Source: Bremia lactucae (taxonomy: Eukaryota > Oomycota > Peronosporomycetes > Peronosporales > Peronosporaceae). From it: a stretch of 58,220 nucleotides of DNA. This document shows, piece by piece, positions 40,873 through 51,652 of this stretch (position 1 is its first letter; each line of letters begins with the position of its first letter). Under the pieces are notes generated by a model. The model had not been told where the DNA came from. It saw only the letters and a list, made by a program, of their open reading frames with translations, and searched no databases. Made by a program: the position numbers and the translations under genes. Location: the NCBI RefSeq assembly GCF_004359215.1, contig NC_090612.1, positions 6,022,091 to 6,080,310 on the forward strand, given 5' to 3'.

Positions 40873-43179
40873 CTAGATTCTTCCATTGCCAATCTCAACG
40901 AAAATGACGAGCTTTTTTTCACAGTGCTTCGTGCTACCATCATCCATGCACTGTACTTTGTGCAATTCTTGATTCTCTATCCCAACAATTTCCTCTAGCT
41001 TCGAACCACATGAAACGCGATAGACATCCATTGTTGCCAAATTGTGTTCTCGCACAAATGCTGCATATGTTTCTTCCCTTATAAAATATTCTTTCTGCAA
41101 TCCCCTCGTCACTACCAAATGCAGTTTGGATTCAGCCGGTACACGCGACAGAATCTTTCTTATTGTCTCGAGCGACAGAGGCTGCTCCTCGTCGTTGCAT
41201 TCGCCAGATATCAGCCCGGAATCAATACGAAAGTCGATCGTTTCACTGTTGGCAGTTTGGACGAAATTGTCCAACTTTAATTCGTCATTAAGCAGCCAAG
41301 CTGGCCATTTTACGTTTGGAGGAGACAAGAATGGAACGACCCAATTCCCGCGTGTCTCAAATCCTACAGGAAAATCTATCTTCACATCTTGTGACTTAAC
41401 GCCCAATTCGTACAAAAGCCGACCCAAAAATGTCGGGAATGCCACCCCACCAAGTCCGGCAACATGACTCGCCAACACGACAGCCGCGAACACGAACACT
41501 TCGAAACGCTGCTTCTCGTCCATAGGCTCGTTGGTATCATGCAAATACATTGTTGTAGTCGGCACTGACAAAAAGACCTCACGCAAGGAAAGGTCAAACG
41601 GACGATATGACATACCGCCCGTCAGAGTCAAGTAAAGAAGGACGTCATTCGACGGGTGAGGAAACACACTACGACATTTCCAGCTTCTTCTGTCTTCAAA
41701 ATCGAATTCGGCTTCGTCGGCTTTGTAAGAATTGCCATTTGCCTTCAGAAACAGCCTAAATGTCCTCTTTTCATCTAAGCAAGCATAATGACTGTCAATC
41801 AAATTCAATTTACCGTCTTCAACACGACAACTCGAGCAGAGCAACAAGCATAGCTGACCAATTTCAAACTCGTGATGTCGTCTTTGCTTCCTCCGGGCCA
41901 ATAGTGGTGCCAAATGTCCAACCAGTGCATTTAAGTAATTTGCTGTATTATTGCCGACATTCCACGGATTTTCCCGTATATACTGGATAGCAATCTCAGC
42001 GAAGAGCGGTCGACTATTCGCGACAATGTTTTGGAAAACCGTTGGTAGTATTTGAACATCACTGCCAATTACGGTGCGAGGTAAAAGTGGGTGCACTATG
42101 CACCACAGATAATCCGCAGGACATCGCGATCCAGAGGAAACCGAAGTCAAACCTCGTGCCGTACCACTCGTGGAGCTGACTACCACAACAAGACCAAACG
42201 ATCGAAATACGTTTAGCATGAGACGAAGGCGACGTCTATTATCGTAAGCCCAACGATCGTTTGATGCGGCTTTTCGATCAATTTCACGCGGAAAATCATC
42301 TAGAAAAAAGATAAAGGGCTTTTTTCCATTCGTAACACGATCTTTGAGTGCCTGATTGACATCGTTACGAGTCCAAACAGCTGTTTCCAATTCATTTTTT
42401 TCGAGCAGTGCAGCATAGATAAAGCCATAAAGAGATAAATAATTTTCACCTTGCAATAACATAATGCTGCCCGTATTTGGCCCATTCGTCATTTCAAAGT
42501 CTTTTTTCAGGCAATTTTCGAAAACGCGGCTACGTGATGCATACGCTGCACTAATGTCTTGTCCTTTATCATCGACATTGTCACACATTATGTGATAAAT
42601 ATCAAATTGTCCAGTGGCGTCCAAGTTGAATGCCATTTGCGTCTTTCCCATACCAGACGAGCTTTCCAAAACGACAAATGGTGTAACCTCATCTTTGCTC
42701 TCGAGAATTGAGCGGATTGCTTTCGAAAGTGACTCGACTTGTTGTTGACTAGCAAGTGTCTTGGAAAGAGTCTCATACCTTTCCACAGTTTTCGCGGTTT
42801 TGCTGTTCCGCGAAATAGAGAGAATTTGTCGTGGGACCACTACCAGCACGTGAATTTGCCTTGGCTGCGGCGCGGGCATTTGGTTTTCGTTTAGATAACG
42901 CTGGATAGACCGAGTTGACATCAATGGCTTGCAATCAAGCATACTTTCGATGTCATCATCCACATTTCCCTTTATAAGTTGCTGTGCACTCGGCTCGCTA
43001 TCTGACAGCCACGCGTTCCCCTTTCTCGCCAAGTACAGCTCGAGTTCGGCAGCATCGCATTTTATTTTGTTTGAGTTTTTAATTTTGATAGCGTCATTCA
43101 AGGCCACCACTGACTTCGTTTCGTCAATGGTCACAGGGAATACGCTTCTCTCTCCGACTATGGCACATAAGAGCTTCAT
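40873..43179 (-). CDS. CRN: Crinkler (CRN) effector with P-loop NTPase and nuclease-like C-terminus
   Basis: 768 residues, single exon, ATG at 43179 and TAG at 40873. N-terminus: ubiquitin-like start (MKLLCAIVGERSVFPVTIDE), then LELYLARK at 46-53, the LYLAR variant of the LFLAK translocation motif, and HVLVVVP at 110-116, the recombination-site motif ending the CRN header. No classical signal peptide, as is common for LYLAR-type members. Effector region: Walker A-like SSGMGKTQ at 174-181, Walker B-like FIFFLDD at 289-295, i.e. a STAND/AAA-like NTPase module. Near residues 649-663, FRIDSGLISGECND looks like the D...E-x-K core of CRN restriction-endonuclease-like domains, with Asn where Lys is usual. 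CRNs are delivered into host nuclei. The gene is fully open although surrounded by decayed elements. Confidence 0.9.
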   Translation of the reverse strand: MKLLCAIVGERSVFPVTIDETKSVVALNDAIKIKNSNKIKCDAAELELYLARKGNAWLSDSEPSAQQLIKGNVDDDIESMLDCKPLMSTRSIQRYLNENQMPAPQPRQIHVLVVVPRQILSISRNSKTAKTVERYETLSKTLASQQQVESLSKAIRSILESKDEVTPFVVLESSSGMGKTQMAFNLDATGQFDIYHIMCDNVDDKGQDISAAYASRSRVFENCLKKDFEMTNGPNTGSIMLLQGENYLSLYGFIYAALLEKNELETAVWTRNDVNQALKDRVTNGKKPFIFFLDDFPREIDRKAASNDRWAYDNRRRLRLMLNVFRSFGLVVVVSSTSGTARGLTSVSSGSRCPADYLWCIVHPLLPRTVIGSDVQILPTVFQNIVANSRPLFAEIAIQYIRENPWNVGNNTANYLNALVGHLAPLLARRKQRRHHEFEIGQLCLLLCSSCRVEDGKLNLIDSHYACLDEKRTFRLFLKANGNSYKADEAEFDFEDRRSWKCRSVFPHPSNDVLLYLTLTGGMSYRPFDLSLREVFLSVPTTTMYLHDTNEPMDEKQRFEVFVFAAVVLASHVAGLGGVAFPTFLGRLLYELGVKSQDVKIDFPVGFETRGNWVVPFLSPPNVKWPAWLLNDELKLDNFVQTANSETIDFRIDSGLISGECNDEEQPLSLETIRKILSRVPAESKLHLVVTRGLQKEYFIREETYAAFVREHNLATMDVYRVSCGSKLEEIVGIENQELHKVQCMDDGSTKHCEKKLVIFVEIGNGRI

Positions 43180-43371
43180 TATACGTGTTTTGTCTTTCTG
43201 GGAACTCTAAACGCCGCAGATTATCCCTTGAGGTTGTAAACAGCATAGATTGAAAAGTGAAATTAATGATTTAAGCTTTAACTGAGAAATTCCGTAGAAC
43301 TTTCCACTTCTTCCAGTTCGACAGGAGACGCAGTGCAACAGTTGAATTATATCACTCTTCGAACTAATGTC
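43180..43371. promoter_or_regulatory. CRN upstream region
   Basis: Read on the minus strand it contains TTTCACTTTTCAATC about 80 bp before the ATG, loosely similar to the oomycete initiator (pyrimidine-rich CATT). Weak evidence only. Confidence 0.25.
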
Positions 43372-43522
43372 TCGTTGCGTCAATATTTCCAAATTTGATA
43401 ACATTGGATGAATCAAGTCAACTAATTAATAAAGATAATTATTTGTACATTTTATCTTATTTCTTCTTATATAAAATAAGAATATTTTTTCCTCTTACAG
43501 GAAATAATACTAAATATTACTG
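43372..43522. repeat. AT-rich direct repeat upstream of the CRN gene
   Basis: Same-orientation partner of 40345-40480; together they bracket the CRN gene. Confidence 0.5.
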
Positions 43523-43557
43523 GTTACTTTAAGTTAAAATTAACGCCGCCAATCGCC

Positions 43558-43930
43558 TGTAACGAGGTGTATCTTTACGTGAAATTAACACTTAAAAGGT
43601 TGTTAATGAATATATTAATTAACAAAAGGTAGAGTTGGAGAATTTTACTTTACATAGTAATTTTCGAACAGCTTATCCATTGCAAGATATTTGCCATTAT
43701 ATCTACTTGCTCCGCGGTCCCCCGTCAGCACTGGACGCACACAAAAAGAGATACAGAAAAGACTTTATTACATGTTATGTATTAGTTTATAATTAAGTTG
43801 GTATTAAGTAGATAGAAACAGAAGCACTGTATTATATTAAATACAGTTTACTTATAACTCTCTTTAGAGAAAGTGTTCTAAAGAGAGTCTTCCTCTGCAC
43901 GTATTAGTGTGCGTGAAGCGACGTGAGGCA
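43558..43930 (+). repeat. 5' LTR, family 1, 3'-truncated
   Basis: TGTAACGAGGTGTATC start. It is homologous to 56885-57327 but breaks off at ~43935 into protease sequence, so the LTR end, primer site and gag are lost. Confidence 0.8.
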
Positions 43931-43934
43931 CCAC

Positions 43935-44160
43935 TCGCGCTGTGCGTCTAGCAACAGGCGCATCGATAACAGTAACGAAACGCGTAGTGAAATTTAACTA
44001 CACGTTAACAGATTTACAGTATGATGAAATCATCATCGTACTGGATTTGGATGACAAATTTGATGTCATCCTAGGTTTGCCTTGGCTCAGAAAATATGAG
44101 CCAAGGATCAACTGGCAGCATCGATCCGTAAAGATGCCTGCCACTTGTTAATGAGATGAC
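43935..44160 (+). pseudogene. Aspartic protease C-terminal half
   Basis: Plus strand: RLATGASITVTKRVVKFNYT, then FDVILGLPWLRKYEPRINWQ. ILGLPWL is the conserved retropepsin C-terminal motif. The catalytic Asp half is missing. Confidence 0.7.
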
Positions 44161-44164
44161 CATC

Positions 44165-45225
44165 TAATGAACATTTTGGAGCGTTCACAAGCGTGTGGAT
44201 GTGCTACGAGGGAGAGCGATGGCCTTACTTAAGCTACGGTCGTTAGTACAACTGCACAAGATCACAGTGTGATTACTAATCACCCTGTGGAGTCAGCTGC
44301 CGGCGGCTGTGCGAATACACATGCAGCGCCGAAGGTCCACCACTCAAATAAGTCGAGTGGATTGAGACATGAATGTGCGTCTAGCGAGCAACATTCAAGG
44401 AATATACCGGTTGTTCAAAAGGGGCAACACGATGATCCTAGGTCAAGTAGAGAGTCGACGGTAGAGGACCCGACTGTGATAGCGCAATCACAGTCGGTAA
44501 GACGTTGAAGGAATAAGTCCCCACATACTTTAGAAAAAAAAAACTTGAATAATTAATGCTGAATTGACTAGAATTCAGCATTCCGAGGGATTGATCCCTC
44601 GACAGCCTATTGACAAATACCAGGAAGAAACCGAGACGTTGAATGTCTTGGTTAATAACGGATCAAGAAAAGGCGCTTATACTCTTGATCTGTATGCGCC
44701 TCCGATGTTAACTTCGGAGATAACTCAATTAAAACCCTAAAAACCAAGCAGTTCTTGAGAGATCTGCATAGTGGTAGAATCAAGAGGATCTGCGTTTTCG
44801 TCAAAGAGGACGAATGCGTAACCGATATTCGGATAGCGAAAAAGTTTGTAGAGAACAAACGGGTTTTCAGCAGCTAATTGATCGACGAAAGTGTTCTCGA
44901 TGTGAACACTCGGATTGAGAGATATACTTCTCCATCCTCTGAGTAACTTTAGACAAATTCTTTATACAAAGATTTGATTGAATTCAAAGATGTATTCCCC
45001 AAAGCAGTTCCGTGCGAGTAGCCTAAGGCTAAAGGCATCCGACATGAGATCGAGCTCAAACCGGGCTCGAGATATTGTGTCATGAAGCAGTGGCCACTGA
45101 CACGGCGTGCGTCCTAATTACGAAAAGATCAGGGCAAATACCGACTGGCCAGTTCCATTCGATGTCAAGGGACTTAGAAAGTTCCTTTGATTAGCGGCGT
45201 ACTTGCACAAGTACTCACGCAATTC
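44165..45225 (+). pseudogene. Protease-RT linker and RT deletion junction
   Basis: Decayed linker (VEDPTVIAQSQSVRR at ~44505; a recognisable QICVF-KEDECVTD stretch at ~44790). At ~45105, CAGTGGCCACTGA joins directly to CACGGCGTGCGT, removing ~600 bp of RT present in the 35.8-36.3 kb copy. The last 100 bp are RT thumb. Confidence 0.55.
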
Positions 45226-45880
45226 TGCCGAGATGACAGTTCATCTCTCTCGTCTCTTGATAAAAGACGAGAAATGACTATGGAACGCTGATTGTCAGCG
45301 TTCGTTTGAAGGAATCAAGCAAAGCTTGATGCAATCGCCCATCTTGGCGATTGCAGATCAAGACAGACCATTCCATGTGGTCTGTGACGCCAGCGATATC
45401 GCAATCGGCTATGCGTTAATGCGATACGATACGGACGGCGCGCAGCGCGTCGTCTGGTACCATTCGCGTCAGCTGCAGCCAGCTGAACGCAATTACCCGG
45501 TGCATGACAAGGAACTCCTTGCCATGAAATATGCACTGGCTAAGGTTAGGGTCTATCTCCATGAAGATAGACCGTTCATCGTATATACGGACCATGCGTC
45601 TTTACGCACGGCCGTAAATAGCCCACACCACTCGCAAATAATGGTGAAGTGGCTATCCTTCTTTGCGGAGTATAACTACTCCGTCGAATATAAACCTGGA
45701 CGACTTAATCTCGTCGCTGATGCGTTATTACGCCGACCCGATTTCGAGTCAGCAGTGCACTCCAACAGTGAATATAATCCTACTGTTGCAACACTCACTA
45801 CGAGTGTTCCGTCGTCAACCTTAGTTAATGACATAAAAAAGCCTACAAAGAGGATAAGGAGCTTCTATGTTTGATGGATC
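45226..45880 (+). pseudogene. RNase H remnant in the duplicated patch (copy 2)
   Basis: Identical base for base to 36435-37089, including the TGA in place of Trp after KDEK. See that entry for motifs. Confidence 0.8.
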
Positions 45881-45969
45881 ATCTGATGAATACATCCGAT
45901 AAATCTTATAAAGATTTACCGGCTTAATGTCAATCGTCATCCGATCGATACAAAACACGTAACGGCTTA

Positions 45970-46660
45970 TTGTATTACACAGCCGTTGCCGGCGACACTC
46001 CACGTATCGTCGTCCCAACTCACAATGATTTGCGCTTGCGCGTCATGTATGAGTGTCACGATGCACCAACAAGTGGGCATCGTGGACGTGAGAAACCTTA
46101 TCTCACAGTAAGTCGCGACTTTTACTGGCTCTGCCAGTATCAATTCGTGCGCAAGCACATTTGTGCTTGCGAGGTATTTCAACGGGTGAAGCCTAGCCCT
46201 TCATCCATTGCACTTCCCTAACCTCTACCACTTCCGGCAGAAATTTGACAGTCTGAATCAATGGACTTCGTCTTCGGATTTCCCGAAGACGATCACAGAA
46301 AAAATGGAATCCTTGTTTTTGTAGACAGTTTTAGCAAGATGGTACATCTTGTTGCAATACCAGAGTCGATCACGACTCCGGGCTGTGCCCGTGTCTTTAT
46401 CGACACGGTATTCAAACCCCACGGTTTACCCCGCGAACTGGTCTCCGATAGAGATCCACGGTTTACGGCGGAGTTTTGGCAATCCGTGTTCCGATCTCTC
46501 CATGTCAACTTCTGATCATCCAGAGACAGATGATCAGACGAATGGCGTATGTCGCGTCCTCGAAGAGATACTTCGAGGTTACGTCCAACCGTATCCGAAT
46601 TGGAACGAGTTTTTATCGATGGTCGAATTCGCTATCAATAATTCGGTGTATGCGTTGTAG
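45970..46660 (+). pseudogene. Integrase remnant
   Basis: Zinc domain (HDAPTSGHRGREK, CEVFQRVKP: the second Cys is changed to Phe). Core with first Asp (MDFVFGFPED) and second Asp (VSDRDPRFTAEFW) kept. DHPETDDQTNGVCRVLEEIL in a shifted frame holds the third Glu. Confidence 0.75.
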
Positions 46661-46679
46661 ACGCATACACCATTCTTCG

Positions 46680-47190
46680 TGAATAGCTTACGCCATCCAC
46701 GCGTACCCACCCAATTAGAGAGATCTTCTAGTTTAAGGGGGGGGAGTCGCACGAGCAAAGCCAATTCTGGCTCATGCTCATAACGCGTCGAAGTTACCAA
46801 CGACGCGAATGACGTCGATGGCGAAGCGATCGACATCGAAGATGAGAAAGATCTCATGGCAGTGCACACAAAGCGTACTGAGAAAGACAAAACAAATGAG
46901 TCAGCAGAGGAATCTCTGCTTGCTCGAGAATCAGTAATCCGTTTCGTACAGGATTCCGTTTGTACCGCAGTGGACTGTCAGAAACGGAACGCAGACAAAC
47001 ATGGAAGAGTAGTTAATCTTTCATTTAAAATTAATGACCTAGTACTACTCTCTACGGTAAACTTATTTAAGCGTGTAGTCACTAATGTGGGTAGCAGTAA
47101 ACTACTACCCAAGTTCATTAAGCCTTTCCGTGTATCGCATCACAGAGGCAATGCGTACACAATATAATTGCCACGAAGGATGCGAACGCA
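46680..47190 (+). pseudogene. Integrase tail (SH3-like) remnant
   Basis: Frame 46856-47167 reads RTEKDKTNESAEESLLARES, DCQKRNADKHGRVVNLSFKI, SSKLLPKFIKPFRVSHHRGN, ending AYTI then TAA, where copy 1 has TIEL. The same stop is present in the opposed copy at 48950-49261, so the two share a mutant ancestor. Confidence 0.75.
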
Positions 47191-47193
47191 TCC

Positions 47194-48336
47194 TACAATT
47201 TACGTTGGTCGGTTCCGTTCGTACCATCAGTACGCGGTTTCTTCGAGGACGGATCTGACCCCCCTTTTCAAGAATCCCTATAAAAATTCTTCTGGCCACG
47301 AATATTTTAGGGATTCTTGAGAAGGGTGGTCAGATTCTCATGTTCAATCTGGATGTTCTCATGCCGGGTCCGAAGATCCTCGAAACTGCAATGAGCGGAA
47401 GATAGCTTATCACGAAGAGCGTGATACTTCCGTTCGTACTCCAACATGGAGTACACACTCTACGAACGGTCTTCCAACCGTTCGATATAGTGAGCCTGCA
47501 CCGTCTGCTGCAACGAGCGACGCTTACCGCGCTCGTGATCAATTCCCTCCTCCGAATCATTGAGGATGTGATCGAGTTTGTCGATTTCGACACTACATCT
47601 AACATATGTGTCGGATCTAATTTTCCCTTCTTGTCCACAACCATTCGTGACAACCAATGCAGTTTAAATCTTGCGCCGGTTGGAGTTCATTTTTCGAACT
47701 TAACGCGAATCGCGTTAAGTCTTTGAATCCAGGCTTCGCGTCCATTGTCTTTGACATTGCGAATGAACGCGCTCCAGGCTTGCATGAGCGAGACTTTATC
47801 TCGCTTGTCGTTGCCACTATACCATCGATGCTTAAAAAAGCATCGAGATAAAAATCTTTCTCAGCGCGAAAGTCGTTGCGCTGGGATTAAGGCCACGTAA
47901 CTTTGACGCAATAAATATGGGATATTTATTGTGAGGAGTAGTCTCTCCAGACAAGCTATTAATAAGCTGTTTGGGCAAAAGCCACGGCTTCTTCTCAGGG
48001 GCAAGACGAGATATTTTAACGTCTACGATCCCCTGAGTGGTACCCACTGAAGCAGGGGTACCACAAGAACTTTTATTACGATGGCTTACGCCATCGTCAT
48101 CACCACGCACAGAAATACGTGGGAGTGACGGCACGAAAGACGGTGCTGGCGATGAGGAATCATCCTCATCGTCGGAACCGAACATGCTGTAGCGAATGCT
48201 ACCATCACGTCTACCGGAATGAGCCCCCTCATTCGAAGGCTCATCGTTAGCCGCCTGACGATGATCAGGCGACTGTTCATTTCTCCCCGAGTCGGTTATT
48301 TCGTCCAACTCGCATTCGTAGTCGACCTCCAAAGAT
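47194..48336 (-). pseudogene. Antisense gene (aORF), copy 5
   Basis: Stop TAG at 47196-47194, in the same place as copy 1. The N-terminal part is open for 166 codons (48332-47832): VDYECELDEITDSGRNEQSP, SMFGSDDEDDSSSPAPSFVP, GVSHRNKSSCGTPASVGTTQ, EKKPWLLPKQLINSLSGETT. The core (47817-47620) and coiled-coil end (~47600-47260) are in other frames. A deletion removes the PCPCC-to-chromodomain part at ~47650. The 5' end is cut at ~48336. Confidence 0.65.
47263..47337. repeat. Palindrome from a local inverted duplication (copy 5)
   Basis: CCTTTTCAAGAATCCCTA ... TAGGGATTCTTGAGAAGG, an almost perfect ~30-bp inverted repeat absent from copy 1 and present in the opposed copy at 48786-48862. Confidence 0.65.
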
Positions 48337-48770
48337 ACAAGTCAACGAGCTCGGTGCAATCATCCATCGTAGTAATGATGCAAACGCAGGCCTAGGCATA
48401 AATCTATGGATTTGTGCAGTTAGTTTTGTCCGTCCTATCAAGGTTTTGGTCACACTTAGTGATTCAATTACTTTTTCTTACAACGCTTAACCTTTTAGGC
48501 TATCTTATGCAAAGCGTCTGGCATAGGCAAAGAAAAGTTAAGATGCACAAATGTCATTTTACAGTTATCTACAGCTATGCTAAGTATAATCTGTCACAAC
48601 GTGCAAACTTTCCCGTTTTCGCGGGGCGCACGAGCTCTTAAGATACATTACGCTTGAAAGCACACATCACAGCGTCAAACGACACTTGTCTCCCCCTCAC
48701 GCTGTCCCGGAATATATAGACCAATCGCAATCCACTTAATCCAGTAGGCACGACTCCTACACCTTCAGAT
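48337..48770. other. Dispersed repeat between two chromovirus fragments
   Basis: 48600-48768 matches 34060-34210 (CAGCGTCAAACGACACTTGT, CACGACTCCTACACCTT). 48337-48590 holds no recognisable gene. Confidence 0.45.
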
Positions 48771-48771
48771 T

Positions 48772-48924
48772 CAACATGAGAATCTGACCACCCTTTTCAA
48801 GAATCCCTAAAATATTCGTCGCCAGGAGAATTTTTTACGGATTCTTGAAAAGGGTGGTCAGATCCGTCCTCGGAAGAAACCGCGTACTGATGGTACGTAC
48901 GGAACCGACCAACGTAAATTGTAG
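48772..48924 (+). pseudogene. Antisense gene (aORF) C-terminus, copy 6
   Basis: Plus strand, opposite to the element: the last ~35 codons ending RKKPRTDGT-type sequence and stop TAG at 48922-48924, the same stop position as copies 1 and 5. It includes the palindrome 48786-48862. Confidence 0.55.
48786..48862. repeat. Palindrome from a local inverted duplication (copy 6)
   Basis: CTGACCACCCTTTTCAAGAA ... TTCTTGAAAAGGGTGGTCAG, stem of ~25-30 bp with mismatches. Partner event to 47263-47337. Confidence 0.65.
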
Positions 48925-48949
48925 GATGCGTTCGCATCCTTCGTGGCAA

Positions 48950-49390
48950 TTATATTGTGTACGCGTTGCCTCTGCGATGCAGTACACGGAAAGGCTCAAT
49001 GAACTTGGGTAGTAGTTTACTGCTACCCACATTAGTGACTACACGCTTAAATAAGTTTACCGTAGAGAGTAGTACTAGGTCATTAATTTTAAATGAAAGA
49101 TTAATTGCTCTTCCATGTTTGTCTGCGTTCCGTTTCTGACAGTCCACTGCGGTACAAATGGAATCCTGTACGAAACAGATTACTGATTCTCGAGCAAGCA
49201 GAAATTCCTCTGCTGACTCAATTGCTTTGTCTTTTTCAGTGCGGTTTGTGCGCACTGCCATGAGATCTTTCTCATCTTCGATGTCAATTGCTTCGACATC
49301 GACGTCATTCGCGTCGTTGGTAACTTCGACGCGTTATGAGCATGAGCCAGAAATGGCTTTGCTCGTGCAAGTCCCTCCCCTCCTTAAACT
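48950..49390 (-). pseudogene. Integrase tail remnant
   Basis: Frame 49261-48950: RTEKDKAIESAEEFLLARES, SSKLLPKFIEPFRVLHRRGN, ending AYTI-stop as in the opposed copy at 46856. Confidence 0.75.
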
Positions 49391-50200
49391 AGAATGACTC
49401 CCAGGATTGAGTAGTATATCTATCAATCCGAGTTTTCACATCGAGAAAACTTTCGTCCGTCGATGAGCTGCTGAGAACGTGTTCGTTCTCTGCAAAAATT
49501 ACCGCTGACCAAAAATCGGTTACGTATTCGTCCTCTTTGACGAGTACGCAGATCTGCTTGATTCTACCACTACGCATATCTCTCAGGAACCGCTTGGGTT
49601 CTACGGTTGGTATTGAGTTATCTCCGAAGTAAACTTCGGAGGGGCATACAGACATACAGATCAAGAGTATAAGCGCCTACTCTTGATCCGTCATCAACCA
49701 AGACATTCAATGTCTCGGTTTCTTCCTGTGATTTAACCACAGACTGCCGAGGGATCAATCCCTCGGAAGTCTAGTCACTTCAGCATTAACTATTTGAGGA
49801 GAGTTTTCCTCAATTACGTGAGGAATTATTCCCTCAACGTCTTCCGACTTGATTGCGCTATCACAGTTGGGTCCTCTACGGTCGACTCTCTACTCGACCT
49901 AGGATCATCGTATTGTCCATTTTGGAGAACCGGTATCTTCCTTGAATGTCGCCCGCTAGGCGTACATTCATGTCTCAATCCACTCGACTTATACGAGTGG
50001 TGGACCTTCGGCGCTGCCTCTGCATTCGCACAGCCGCCGGAAGCTGACTCCACCGGGTGTATTAGTAATCACACTGTGATCTCGTGCAGTCGTACTAACG
50101 CCCGTACCACAAGTGAGGCCATCGCACTCACCCGTAGCACATCCACACGCTTGTGGGCATCTCCAAGACGTTCATCAGATGGCCATCTGATGAACAAGTG
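49391..50200 (-). pseudogene. Protease-RT linker remnant
   Basis: Minus-strand frames 49664-49389 (PTVEPKRFLRDMRSGRIKQI, CVLVKEDEYVTDF) and 50053-49826 (SSGLRHECTPSGRHSRKIPV). The same linker occurs at 35326 and 44270, in decayed form. Confidence 0.6.
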
Positions 50201-50267
50201 GTAGGCATCTTTACGGAGCGATGCTGCCAGCTGATTCTTGGCTCATATTTTCTGAGTCAAGGTAATC

Positions 50268-50750
50268 CTAGGATGACATCAAATCTGTCATCAAATACAG
50301 TACGATGAAATCATCATCGTACTGTAAATCGTTTAACGTGTAGTGAAATTTCGCTATGTGTTTCATTACTGTTATCGATGCGCCTGTCGCTAGAGGCACC
50401 GTCATCCTCGTTGGAGGGATGTCGCGCTCAAAATATTTGAGCCTACGAACGTCTAGCGACTGGCGACGAATAAAGTTATTCGACGCTACGCAGCCCACTA
50501 GGGCTCTGAGTGACAAATCATTTGTCACTTTTAACAGCACGGTGATGAGGGATACCTCATCGCCAGGTGCAGAGACACATAATGATTGTGTGTCTGGGGC
50601 AACTTTAGTCAAAAGATTTGCAAATTCTCTCGAGATTGCTGGATCAATAGGGCGTTGCGCTCCTACTGACCCCGACCGTTGCTTTTTTGGCATTCGGTCC
50701 ATAATTACGTTCAGTACCTCTCGGTACTGGGCGTGGGGCACTTTACTCAT
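50268..50750 (-). pseudogene. Aspartic protease with mutated active site
   Basis: A 160-codon frame: PKKQRSGSVGAQRPIDPAIS, then LRALVGCVASNNFIRRQSLD, where D-S/T/C-G is required and G-C-V is found. RMTVPLATGASITVMKHIAK follows. With the catalytic Asp lost, the enzyme cannot work. Confidence 0.75.
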
Positions 50751-51640
50751 GAGCGAAGTGTCCTAACGTTTGACAGCGATTGCATTTCAGCAAGCGCTTA
50801 TTGTTCGAAAAGCGAGGTTTCTCGCTTTCAACATAAGAGAGGTCCATAGGTTCTAAACGTCCAAGCTCGTGTCGTCTTGGAGGACGATATGATGACGAAC
50901 TAGCTTGAGCCTGTGTTAAGCTATAGTCCTCCTGTTCCGCAACGGATATTGCTTCTTCAAGCTTATCGAGTTCCAAGCGGAACAGGTGGGTCTTTACCGG
51001 ACCATCCGTAAGACCTTGCATGAACACCGTAATCAACGTGTGTTTATGAACTGGGTTGATTGTAATACAACACACTAAGAGTCGTACATGCTGGACATAA
51101 GCGTGAACATCACGCTTGCCTTGCTTGAGTTTCAGAAGCTCTGATCGAGCTCTGAACTCAGCCCTAGGCGACTCAAACATCTGTTTGAGCCGGGCTTTAA
51201 AAGCCTCTAGCGACCCAAAGACATATGGGTCACGCAACATAAGGCCTAGTGCCCAAGTTTTGGCACGACCTGCCAAATTTGACTGAGCACATTGCCTTAT
51301 GGCATCGTCCAACTCGACAAACCAGCTTAAGAGGGAGTCTTCTTCGACTCCCCTATACTTAGAGATGTCTACCTTATAGGTTTCGGGACGACGCGTGTGC
51401 GCAATCCCAGGTACAGGGGTCTGTACCTGTTGTAACCTCAACAGTTATGCCTGTTAGGAGCCTTGCTGATTTAGCAAGGCTACCTTCTCTTTCGCCTCAT
51501 CAAGTTCATGTTGCATGAACATGGCGATGGCTGAATGGAAGGCATCTCTGTCCAAACCGGACAGCATGGCCAGGATGGCATCGTTCCCTACGGTCAAACT
51601 CATTCGTTCGACCGCACTCTTTTCTATGTCACTTAGAAAT
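50743..51640 (-). pseudogene. Gag with zinc knuckle
   Basis: Frame 51441-50743 (232 codons): SNLAGRAKTWALGLMLRDPY, LKQGKRDVHAYVQHVRLLVC, PMDLSYVESEKPRFS, and the CCHC knuckle CNRCQTLGHFAHE. A two-base deletion at the last Cys codon of the knuckle ends the frame and separates gag from protease. The 5' end (51640-51445) is in another frame. Confidence 0.8.
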
Positions 51641-51652
51641 AAGTAGCTATCT

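Larger units (their letters stand above)
43558..48336 (+). mobile_element. Chromovirus (family A), internally deleted, plus strand
   Basis: Order: 5' LTR (43558-~43930), protease C-half (43935-44160), linker (44165-45090), RT thumb only, joined at ~45100 to the LTR-distal part. RNase H (45226-45880), integrase (45970-46660), integrase tail (46856-47170) and antisense gene copy 5 (47194-48336) follow. Gag and most of RT are deleted. The 3' LTR is missing; the element stops at ~48336. Confidence 0.85.
48770..51652 (-). mobile_element. Chromovirus (family A), internally deleted, minus strand
   Basis: Minus-strand order: gag (51640-50743), protease (50750-50270), linker (50200-49390). A join at ~49390 is followed directly by the integrase tail (49390-48950) and the antisense gene C-terminus (48924-48772, plus strand). 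RT, RNase H and integrase core are deleted. No LTR at either end. Confidence 0.8.
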
